DNA from: Monoraphidium neglectum
Lineage: Eukaryota; Chlorophyta; Chlorophyceae; Sphaeropleales; Selenastraceae
Direction: 5' to 3'
Length of the DNA: 27,688 nt
NCBI RefSeq assembly: GCF_000611645.1
Contig: NW_014013209.1
Span: 1 to 27,688 of the forward strand
Made by a program: the position numbers and the translations under genes. Positions 1 through 9,188 of the stretch are shown piece by piece. The notes below the pieces were generated by a model, which worked only from the letters and a program-made list of their open reading frames with translations, made no database searches and was not told where the DNA came from. Every line of letters begins with the position of its first letter. The stretch's first letter is position 1.

Positions 1-1068
1 CCCCCAGGCCACCCCGGAGGACGCTGAGCTGGTGTCCACCCTGTTCAGCGCCGTCGGCCGCATCTACCAGCTGGATGAGAAGCTGCTCGCAGCCGTCACC
101 GGCCTCAGCGGCAGCGGGCCCGCGTTTGTGTTCCTCATGATCGAGGCCCTCGCGGACGGCGGCGTGCGCGCGGGTGAGTGAGGGGGGGATGGATAGATGT
201 GTTGGAGGGGCCGGCAAAAGGAGGGAAACACTGGGAGGGGACGGGGGGGAGCGCAGGGCCACGGCCTACATGAGGGCGAGCGCCTGCCTGCGCGACGCGC
301 TGCGTGGGTGCCGTCTGGGGCTCGTGCCTGCCATTGCGTGCGGGTGGGCCGCGCAGGGAGGGGCAAGTCAGGGCGGCATCACTAGTGAAGTGGCGGCCGC
401 CCATAAGTGACCCTCAGGCCTGAGCGCACTTGGCGGGCGGTAGCGCGACAGCGCGGGGCTGCGCCGCCACAACGTCCTCGTGGGTGTGCGTCCGCCCAAC
501 GCCGCGCCGCCTTCGCGCCCACCCCCACCCCCCTCACGCCGCCCCCACAGGCCTGCCGCGCGACGTGGCGCAAGCGCTGGCGGCGCAGACCGTGCTGGGC
601 AGCGCCAAGATGGTGCTGGACACCGGGAAGCACCCCGGGGCCCTCAAAGATGTGGGTTGACCGCTTTGACTGCACACCCACTGCGCACACCAGGTCGCCC
701 CCAACCGACACATCCGCGAACTGGATGCTTGAGCCATCGGGCGCCGGCTGGCCGCTGCACCGCATTGTTTCGCCCCGCTGCCCCTCACCGGCGGCCCCTG
801 CCGTCGCATGCCGGCGGGGCGCCGGCCAGCTGCTGGCCTCACACACACCGCCGCGCCACGCGCCCCCTGCCCTGACGCGCTTCTCACCCGCCCACGCACC
901 TGTGCCCCACCACCCCTGGACGCCATGCAAACCCCTCAGATGGTCACAAGTCCTGGTGGCACCACTATCGCTGGTGTGCACGAATTGGAGAAGGGGGGCG
1001 TGCGCGCCGCATACATGTCGGCCGTCGTGGCGGCCACAAACCGCGCCAACGAGCTCAGCAAAATGTGA
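1..1068 (+). CDS. P5CR: Pyrroline-5-carboxylate reductase, 3' part (5' end outside window)
   Basis: Catalyses the last step of proline synthesis, reducing 1-pyrroline-5-carboxylate to proline with NAD(P)H. Three exons are visible: 8-173 (bases 1-7, cccccag, look like the preceding splice acceptor), 551-651 and 940-1068, stop TGA at 1066. Joined in phase they read through the C-terminal dimerisation domain: [20 protein letters not shown], then [47 protein letters not shown] and finally [20 protein letters not shown]. The last segment is the family signature (SPGGTTIAG) and lies close to the C-terminus, as in plant and bacterial P5CR. Introns are GT-AG (gtgagt and gtgggt donors). The N-terminal Rossmann NAD(P)H-binding part is upstream of the window. 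Identification is by motif recognition and is secure; bases 1-7 could instead be coding. Confidence 0.95.
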
Positions 1069-2193
1069 CGCGCGTGCAAGCAGCAGGCGCCGCCGCTCGC
1101 GGCGCGAGCGCGCCAGGGCCGGCGCGCCCCGCGTCGATCGCGTGCACATGTCGACGAGGCCGCGGGCCGCCTTGGTCGGGCGGGTGTGGGTAGGCTTCAA
1201 TGGGTGCATGTGCAGCTGTAAAGTATTGCAATCCCTGCAGCCCCTGTGATCTGCGGCGCCCGCCGTGTTTTTGAAGTGGCGTCGATGCCGCCACCAGAGG
1301 CGCACTCGTCTCGCAAAGAGGCAGGACAGGGGCAGCTTCGACGCTTTTGTCGCCGCGGCCGCGGCAGCTGCCGCGCAGAATCCCTCAAGACGCTGACTCC
1401 CTGCACGCCTGTCTCGGCCGCCTTCTCATTCGATTCGCTTAGTGCCGGGAAGCGCAGCTGCAGCAGCATGGCCTGGGCTTCCCCACGGGGGACTCCTGGC
1501 AGGTCGATGCCCTCAGGCGATCGCCATGCCAGTGCGCGCAATGTAGAGGAGGAGGCCGCCGCACAGGGGCCCACCGGTTGCTTGCGGCTGTGTGCATATC
1601 CATGTCCGCCATGCCAACCCATCATCGCTGTTAACGCAGCCGCTGGAGCCTGCATCACAGTGGTGCAACGTGCCGGTCGCCTGACTTCCAGGGTTCCGTC
1701 CTGGCCCTGGTCCTGGCTTGCTTGGCATCCTAAGTGCCCCCCAGCCTGGGATATGACTCAAGAAAGTTCATAACAACATGACGATGCTGGTGTGGTATCA
1801 CGGGGAATGGAAGCTTGGACCCAGAGCGCCCCTCCCGCTTCGCGAGCGCCAACCTCAGGCCCTGCTGGCACCACAAGAAGGACCCGGGCATATGCAACGC
1901 ATAACGCCTCACCACCAACTACCTTGCACGTTGAATGCCAAGGCTTCTTCAAAAACGTGTCTGCCATCATTTTCGCTCGGCATCAGCAACTGACCGCGGT
2001 GGCGTCGCACTGTCACAGCACAAGCAGCGGAGCGGGCTCCACAGGACCATGCAGTCAGAAGATAGATCTGAATAGGTGGTAATATTTTCGACGTCTGAAA
2101 CCACCGTGAGCAAGGAGAGGTCACCGGGGTGCCGTGGCCGGATCCACTTGGGGTGGACGGCCGATAGGTTGGTGGTTCACGATTCCCAACGGG
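1069..2193. other. 3' UTR of P5CR and spacer upstream of metalloprotease copy A
   Basis: About 1.1 kb with no gene I can support. The first 150-170 bases are P5CR 3' UTR. Open frames on both strands around 1200-1770 have no recognisable motif and are typical of GC-rich non-coding DNA. The final part should hold the promoter and 5' UTR of copy A; an AT-rich patch lies near 2080-2092. A short block at about 2112-2127 (aggagaggtcacc) recurs before copy B near 10656-10669 (aggggaggtcacc), so some upstream sequence was duplicated with the gene. Confidence 0.5.
1217..1221 (+). terminator. TGTAA poly(A) signal of P5CR
   Basis: TGTAA is the usual nuclear polyadenylation signal of chlorophyte algae. 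It stands 149 bases after the P5CR stop codon, a plausible 3' UTR length, so cleavage would be expected about 10-20 bases downstream. Confidence 0.55.
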
Positions 2194-3232
2194 ATGGGAC
2201 GTGGTCGCCCTGGCCATGCACCAGTGCGGGTGCAGCCCCTCCTCGTGGCGGCTCTGCTGGGCGCGGCCGCAACTCTCGCAGCAGCGCTCCCACGGGACCC
2301 GGGACGTCCAGCGCGGCTCGCCGCGTTCGACGCCATGGAGTCCTCGTGGCGCACGACCGCTGCCATGAAGTTTGGCAAGTCCGAGAATGAGCTGCGGGAG
2401 CTGGTCGGGGGCGGCGAGTTCCGATTGAACAGGGACTCCCTCATGGCGCACTACGCGTGCACCTTCGGAGGGCCCGAAGCCGCCGGCAACGGCGCGCTGG
2501 CCGCGGCCGCGGACCCGCTTGCCGCTGATGTCGCGTCTCCCCAGTCCCTGGTCGCGCCTGGGCTGGGGGACCCCGACCCGAGCTTGGCTTTCAAGCTCCA
2601 CAGGTGGGCCAAGGGCGGCAGGCTCTCCACTGAACCTGGATGGCCAATGGTTCGCGTGCCGCTTTTATAGAGTGACACGAGCGCAGAGCAAAGAGGGTCT
2701 GGCGTGCCACTTAGCAGCAAGCGCAACCCCACATGCCTGCTGTCGACCCCGCGATCGATCCCGCCTGCGCAGCCGCCCTGGCGCCCCCCGCACCCTGTAC
2801 CTGGACTTCACGGGGCACACCACCACCGGCACGCAGTGGAACAGGTCAGAGGGCGCGGTTGATACGTTGCCGGGGAGGGGGTGCTGCGCCGAGGCGGCTC
2901 GCTGATTCAGAGGAAAACGGTTGGGAAGGCGCGGCCCAACACACAGCCCCATGTACGCTACCCAATCTGTGAGCCAACTCCCCCACCGGGTGCGTGCCAA
3001 TGCAGGGAGCCCTGCTTCGAAGCGGACACGAGTTTCTGCTTCAGCACGACGAGGGCCTTCCCTCCCTCGTTTGTCACGCCGCCCTTTGATCTTGACGGCA
3101 ACACGACCGGCTTCACCACTGCGGAGATGCGGGCGATAGTAACAATCTGGGTGAACGTTGCAGAGGTGTGTGCATATGTGTGTGTGTGTGCGTGCGTGTG
3201 TGCGCGCGCGTGTGTGTGTGCGTGTGTGTGTA

Positions 3233-3264
<32 letters not shown>

Positions 3265-5058
3265 TGTGAACACGCATGCGTGCGCGCGCGCGTGTGCGTG
3301 TGTGTGCGTGTGTGTGTGTGTGTGTGTGTGCGTGTGTGCGTGTTTACATGCAGTCTATCGAGAGGATATTGGGACCAAGCACAACAAGGGGAGGAGAGGT
3401 AGATCCCAGGAGGAGGTTGTCATGGTGGTTGGTGTGCTGCTGTGCAGTGTTTGTGCATGGTGCAAACACACGGAATTAAACATCGCAGGTGTGTACGATT
3501 TGTTGATGTGAGAGGCCTCAGGAGTGGGTGTGCAGGCAGGTGCCTGTGTGAACGTCTGGACCTATGTTTGCCACTAGCACACGCAGACGAGTATGTGTGC
3601 ACTTGTTATACATGCACTCCGTTGCAACCTCCCCGTTACCCATTCATAACCCAACCGTTTCCAGGATTACTCCCCTTTCAATGTCGACGTCACCACGGGT
3701 GCGCCAACGGTGGCGTGCTAGCAGCAACCCAGGGGTGTCTGCTTGAAGGCCTGCTTGCGCCAGGGCCCTGGGGCCCGCGACATGAGTCTGCGGCTGGTGG
3801 TGGAGCCGGTGCTCGCGTCTCAGTAGCGGAGCTGCACCGCGGTGCTGGCAGCGAGCCTCACACGCTGAGGCCTGCTGATGCCGCACTGCTACCGCGCGCC
3901 CTAAGCCAGCCCACCATGCCTACGATAACCCCCGCAGAGGAGCCCACCTTTTCCCTGGGGAACAGAGTCGGGATGCGGGTGTGCATCGGCGGCAGTGATC
4001 TCGACTGTAAGTGAGGGAGGGGATGTCTAGAATAGGCAGTTGGTGCCTGGTCAGCGCTCGCACACGCGTTGCTCCATTCCATTCCCATAAAAAAAACAGC
4101 CTGCTGCTCAGGCGTGCTCCATCCTGCACCCACCGCGCTCTCATAGGGTTCTCATACAACACCGGCGGTCAGATGGTGACAGGCGGCGTCGCCTTCGTCT
4201 CAACGTTTGGGGTTGCACGCCTCGGCGCTGGCTACCCCTCCAATGGCAATGAGGTTGCTCCGGCGTGAGTGCACTGGCTGGAGCACCGCCTGCCAGTGGT
4301 TGATTGGGTGCCGCAGCCTGGTCACACCTGATGTTTCCGGGCTCGATACCATTTTGGTGTGCAGGTATGTTTTCACCAAGTCCCTGTCATCCAACATCAA
4401 GGCCATATGGGAAGCCATCAGGTATTTGTGGGTTCTGTTGAAGGTGTGCGGGCACGATGGAGCCAGCACCAGGGAGGTGACGGCATGGCCTGCACAGCCG
4501 ATTGGATTGCGGGTTGCCTGGTTGCCGGAGCGCATCGCAGCGCGTGTTGGTGTGCTCTCCTGATCACGGGCCCCTCCCCTTGCTCTTCGTGCCGCCCCTT
4601 GCAGCCACGAGGCGGGACACACCCTGGGTCTTGAGTAAGCGGGCTGCCGTGACATTGCCACACGCCCTCCCTGCAACATCTAAACGATGATGTGATTGAG
4701 CATGTGTTGATAATGTGCGCTGGCAGAACCGGCGTAGTGCAGCAGCACCCTTGTCGTGTGAGAAGCAGCTGCGGCCCAACCCAGAACGGTGACACTGCCC
4801 AACATCACCTGGGCGTGCGCTCGCATGCTGCTCTCACTGCGCCTGCAGCCACCACGGGCGCAAGGCGTTTGCTGGCAACAATAACGTTCAAGAAGAATAC
4901 TATCGGTACGTGTATCAGTGTGCGTGTGTGCGTGTGTGCGCGTGCGCGTGTGTGTGAGAGTGCATGTGTAGGTGTCTGTGTGCGTGGTTTTGTGTTCGTG
5001 TCTGTGACGGCGTGTATGCATCTGTGCGTTTGTGTCTGTCTGTGTGCATATGTGTGTT

Positions 5059-5106
<48 letters not shown>

Positions 5107-8100
5107 TGTGTCTGTGTCTGTGTGTGGCTGTTTGTGTTTGTGTCTGTGATGGTGGTTGTGTGTGCGTTTGAATGAAAGTGTGTGATTGCTGTCGATCACA
5201 AAGCCCTGGGACCGCCAAAGCACGCCGCCATGATAAACTTAGGGCATCAAGGGGATGCATCATGCCTGGGGCATTCAGCGCCAACATCTCGTGGGCTGTA
5301 CCACCTGCCTAGCCCCATGTACCCACATCTGCCCGACGTTCAACCGTTCCTGCTGCTTCCCTCCGTATGCCCTCCTCATGAACCGCCTCTCAGCGGCCAC
5401 AACAGTGAGTGTCAAGGGGTGTGAACCGACCCCGCGTGCGGGCGCCCCACGCTGTGGGCAGGGCGGAGGGGGTTGCGCCCAAAACAGGCCTTGTGTCGCG
5501 CCTTCCTTTTTACGCCCCTGCAGTCACTGGTGTTGCCATCAGCTGAGAGAAGTACTCATCACATCGCTGGCGCCCTCCTTTGCTCACGACCTTCCCTTGG
5601 CGTGCAGATTGGGCGCCCATCATGGGGATCTCGTACACACGGAGCATATCACAGTGGTGCCGCGGAGAGTGAGCTGCAAAATGCTTGAGTTGGTGCAGGG
5701 CAGTGTGGCGCAGGCTGGAAGTGAGGGCTTAAGAAAGGGGAATGTTTGCGCAGTCAAGGTCGCCTTGAGCTATCCGCAGCTGGGGACCCTTGCAATGAAA
5801 GTAAATGTTGCAAATCCTGTCTGTTGCAGGACGGGAAAGGGCGCAGGCTCCCGTTGATGCGTTGCGGCGTGTAAGGTCAGCCAGGGTTACAGCCGAGGCA
5901 GTGCCGACAAAAGAGGTCGGCAAACCCATCACGCACACGCTTTTGGCCCATTCAAGCCCCGGCGACTGAATGCTTGCAACGCGTGACACAGGTACGCTGA
6001 GGCTACGTTGCCATTTCAAGACGACTTGGCCATAATCGCCCGCTTCGTCCCGCTTGCTGCTGACGAAGCGGGCGGCACACTTGCTGCCGCCAGAGCCCTG
6101 GCCAACACGTCCTCTGAAGCAGGCGCCTCGTTTGTGGGGATCATCAGTGGCGCGTCTGACGTGGATATGTTCAGGTTCAGCAGCGGCGAGGGCAACGTCA
6201 GTGTGGCCCTGACCCTCGCCAGCACGGCGGTCGGTAATCGGTCGCCCTTTCCTACCTGGGACCGTACCAACCTGCAAGCCGAGGTGCCTGGCATGGCTTA
6301 TGGTGCAGGCATGCATGCCTCTCTGCACCTGTATGCGAGCAGCTGGCACACGCACTTTCTTGGCGCAAGCACACGCACGCGCGCGCCTGCGCGTGTGCTC
6401 AGACGCACATGAAAGTGAGCCACGCCCTCAAGCATTCACAAGCTCACAAACATGCATGTCATGTATGCGAGCTCGCATACATCCTCGCGCAAACTCACGC
6501 CTGCACGAGCTTGCGCATCCCCCCACTCCCCCCCCCTCAACACACACAAACACGCGTATGCGTGCGGGCGCGTGCGGGCGCACGTGCACACGCGTGCAGG
6601 TCACGTTGATGAATTCTTCTGGCGATGTTATCCAGTCCTGGAGCAATGCAAACGGCCTCCTACAGGGCCAGCTGAGCCCCAACGCCACTATCACCACAGA
6701 CGTGAGCAGTCGAAGCCCGGCTTCCTGCGCAGGCGGCAGCGCCGTTGAATTCCACTAATATCGGCTCTGGGTGCCACCTTCCGCCCCGTGCCCATCAAAA
6801 AAAGTCACCCTTCAGGCTCGGCATTTGCATGCCGTCTCCCCTCTTCACACACCTCCTCTGCAGGGAATCTACTACCTCTCTGTCAGGGGCGCCGGCCGGG
6901 GTGCGAATGCCACCACGGGCTTCACATCTTACGGGTCCACAGGGCAGTACAGGGTCACCGTCACAGCACCGGCTAGCAACAGCAGCATTGACATCAGCGG
7001 AGACGCCGGCAACAGCACAAGTGGGACCGGCGCCAACGGAACTGTCGCAGCAGGCACCAATGGTACTGGAGGAAGCAGTTTCAATGGCACTGTTGACAGC
7101 GGCACCAACAGCACTGCTGGGAGCGGAAACAATGGGACTGCTGGAGGCGGCACCAACGGGACTGTCGGGGGCACCAACGGGACTGTTGGGGGCACCAACG
7201 GGACTGTGGGGGGCGCCACCAACGGGACTGTGGGGGGCACCACCAACGGGACTGTGGGGGGCACCACCAACGGGACTGGTGGGGGCACCAAAAATGGAAC
7301 CGTTGGGGGCGTCAATAACGGGATAGCTGGGAGCGGCACCAACACCACTTCTGGGAGCGGCACCAACACCACTTCTGGGAGCGTCACCAACGGCACTACT
7401 GGGGGCGCCAAAAATGGGACGGTCGGGGGCATCACCAACGGGACAGTTGGAAACGGCACCAACGGGACCGGTGCGGTGGGCATCAACGCGACAGTCGGGG
7501 CGACCGGCGGAACCAGCTCAAAGACCACCGTCTCATGCAAGTCTCCCGGTGACGTCACGCTGCCCCAGACGTTCAACGGCTCGTGCAGCTCTGCCGTATT
7601 GGCCGTTTCAGACCTCTACACCACAGGGGGCCTGCCCGGCACGGATGTGTCCGTTACGCCCACCCTCCCAGCTGACAGCCTGTATGCACCAGGTACATGG
7701 GGTCAGCGCTGTGAGCCAGATGGGCGTGACAACCCACATTACTAACCCCCCCAGCGTGCCGTGCAGTTTCTTTTGCTGCACACTGCGGCTGCTGTCAGAA
7801 ATCTAATACAGCATTATGGCTCATCAGTCTCATGACTTGCCCACGCTGCCATACGCATGCCCCACGCTCATGAATCCCTTTGCGCCTCCAACACGTACGC
7901 CTCCTCTTACCTACCCTTGTATCCTTGACTCAGGCAACTACAGCTACGCCGTCATTGCGGGATCTGGTGCCAACTGCACAGTGTCATTCACAGTCACCCA
8001 GGGGCCCGGCTGCAGCAATGCCACGGCGGTTACCTGCACGGCTGCGCCCAAGGTCGTCACCCTGGCCACTGGCAGCTGCGAGGGCGTCACCATCCCTCGG

Positions 8101-9188
8101 TGGCAGCTCTTCACCGGCGGCGGCAACACCACCGTTACGCCCGCGCTGCCCACGGACATGTACTTCACACCAGGTGAGGGGGAAGAGTGTGCGTCTGGCC
8201 TGCTGCTGTGTGTGGACCTCTCACAGTTGGCGACAAACGGTCCCCACCGTGGGACCGAACGCAGGCTGGGCGCGTACGCGGCGACAATTGTAAACCGCAA
8301 AATCCTTGGAATGCTCCCCATGTATTGCATACGACCGCAGGGCGCATGACCAAGTTCAAGGTCGTGGCGGCCGACCAAGTGTCTCGCTGCACCTTCAAGT
8401 GCGAGACGCGCACTAGCTGCTTCCTCGGTCCAGACCGTTGCCATGTGCCCAGCTTCTGCCTGGCTAAGGCAATGTGCCCCACCCTTCACTAATTTGTGTG
8501 CCTCAAAGCGCTCCTTGGGTCTGACTGCGCAACCTTTGCACCCACCCAACCCTCCTCTTTTCCACCTCGCAGGGTCCAAGTGCTTCCCTGCACCCCCGTG
8601 TGCGCCTCTACAAGCCTGAACCTCACAACCGCCCCTGATGCGTGTACCTCCAGCTCCAGAGTCGATGCCTCCGCCCTCCTGGTGGCGTCCAGCCTTGGCA
8701 AGTCTGCCAATGTGACACTCTCGCCGGGCGGGGCCCTGCGGCAGGGGGTGCGCAAGGTCAAGGTGACTGCCGACTACGGCAAAGTCAGTGCCAAGACCAC
8801 CTGCACCGTCAACGTGATGGACCAGCAGGCGCCCAACATCACCCTGGTGCCGGCCTCTGGCAGCCTCTGCGCCTACCCCAAAAAGGGCTCAACCTCTGCT
8901 TGCTTCTCCATCCGGAAGCTGGCCGACGTGTCCGACAACTGCCGCCCGAAACCGACGCTGCTGTTCAGGAGCTGCACCGTCACTGCCAACGGCGCCAGCA
9001 AGGACTGCTTCCAGGACAAATCCAAGCGTGTGTGCGTGAGATACAACAACGGCACAGCGCCCCTCACTGCGCAGGCTGTCTTCACTGCCAGGGACGCGTC
9101 CGGAAACGAATCCCCGGCGAAAACAGTGACGATCACTGCGTACAGCGTCCAGCCCAACCCTGTGCCCCCAGGCTGCGAGCCCAAGTAG
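2194..9188 (+). CDS. Secreted metzincin-type zinc metalloprotease, paralog A (17 exons, 1071 aa)
   Basis: Exons: 2194-2603, 2773-2844, 3006-3165, 3665-3698, 3938-4006, 4147-4264, 4365-4421, 4605-4634, 4849-4905, 5394-5404, 5608-5668, 5992-6283, 6600-6701, 6864-7692, 7934-8173, 8341-8398, 8573-9188; all introns GT-AG. Order along the protein: signal peptide (hydrophobic run about 15-32), pro-region to about 136, catalytic domain 137-360 starting RPGAPRTLYLDFTGHTTTGT, zinc motif HEAGHTLGLDHH (His308, Glu309, His312, His318), Met-turn APIMG (Met345), PPC-like domain about 362-527 (GIYYLSVRGAG; YGSTGQYRVT), Asn-Gly-Thr linker 528-711, two Cys repeats to 866, HYR-like Cys-rich C-terminus 867-1071. 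This layout resembles bacterial and algal reprolysin-like secreted proteases. The substrate is unknown; a wall or matrix protein is inference. The start is uncertain: the codon matching Met1 of copies B and C is GTG here (2230), so the ATG 12 codons upstream is used. Confidence 0.85.
3166..3345. repeat. Interrupted (TG)n tract, copy A intron 3
   Basis: TG dinucleotides broken by CG steps begin directly at the exon 3 splice donor (AG|GTGTGTGC) and run about 180 bases. Frames through it give Val-Cys or His-Thr strings and are not genes. The same intron in copies B and C also carries TG or CA tracts. Confidence 0.9.
4605..4634 (+). other. Exon 8 of copy A: zinc-binding exon (30 nt)
   Basis: With the split codon before it, this exon encodes SHEAGHTLGL: the first two zinc His, the catalytic Glu and the turn Gly. 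The third His comes from exon 9 (4849-4905, DHHG). Both flanking introns are phase 2 and the exon is 30 nt, so skipping it would keep the frame and remove the active site. Confidence 0.88.
4910..5165. repeat. (TG)n tract, copy A intron 9
   Basis: A long TG-rich tract beginning just inside the donor (4906), with a pure (TG) run at about 5059-5105. Homologous intron 9 of copy B has a (GA)n(TG)n tract at the same place; copy C lacks one. Confidence 0.9.
5394..5404 (+). other. Exon 10 of copy A: 11-nt microexon
   Basis: The sequence cggccacaaca lies between a CAG acceptor and a GTGAGT donor. It completes one codon, encodes Gly-His-Asn and gives the first base of the next Asn, producing YYRGHNNWAPIMG ahead of the Met-turn. 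Without it the frame breaks (11 is not a multiple of 3). The same 11-nt exon exists in the other two copies. Confidence 0.85.
6360..6600. repeat. CA-rich tract, copy A intron 12
   Basis: Interrupted CA/CG-rich sequence filling the 3' part of intron 12 up to the acceptor of exon 13. The homologous introns of copies B and C have much purer (CA)n tracts in the same position. Confidence 0.8.
6972..7523 (+). repeat. Coding minisatellite: Asn-Gly-Thr sequon linker of copy A
   Basis: In-frame repeats of 21 and 24 nt (unit like ggcaccaacgggactgt plus a glycine-codon run), cleanest at about 7149-7290. They encode a 184-residue linker with units TNGTVGG and variants. I count about 22 N-X-S/T sequons, so the linker should be heavily N-glycosylated in the secretory pathway and act as a stiff spacer between the PPC-like domain and the Cys-rich C-terminus. 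Confidence 0.88.

Noticed and set aside
1197..1658. Minus-strand frame of 153 codons in the spacer after P5CR, possibly a convergent gene
   Set aside because: The opposite strand is equally open, no motif is recognisable, and the first part overlaps the P5CR 3' UTR. A transcript on the minus strand would revive it.
2604..2670. Reading through the exon 1 donor (WAKGG... to a stop) in copy A, with the same in copy B
   Set aside because: The frame closes within about 20 codons and omits the catalytic domain. All three copies have a good GT donor at the same point and a matching downstream acceptor.
4805..5287. Long frames made of Val-Cys or His-Thr repeats here and near 2665-3511, 14125-15199 and 22592-23289
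   Set aside because: They are translations of (TG)n/(CA)n intron tracts, one even crossing an N gap; the homologous exon structure places them in introns.
7149..7290. Short direct repeats resembling a CRISPR array
   Set aside because: The repeats are 21-24 nt, contiguous, without unique spacers, in frame within a coding exon of a eukaryotic gene.
6929..7576. Minus-strand frame of 215 codons rich in Pro, Val and Leu, with a similar one at 15440-15853
   Set aside because: It is the antisense of the Gly/Asn/Thr repeat linker, whose lack of stops follows from repeat composition.
8399..8572. Exon 16 extended past TTCAA to a later donor
   Set aside because: Only the GTGCG donor after TTCAA gives the right phase for VQVLPC (copy A), VQVMPC (copy B) and LQVKPC (copy C) in all copies; later GT sites leave the wrong phase.
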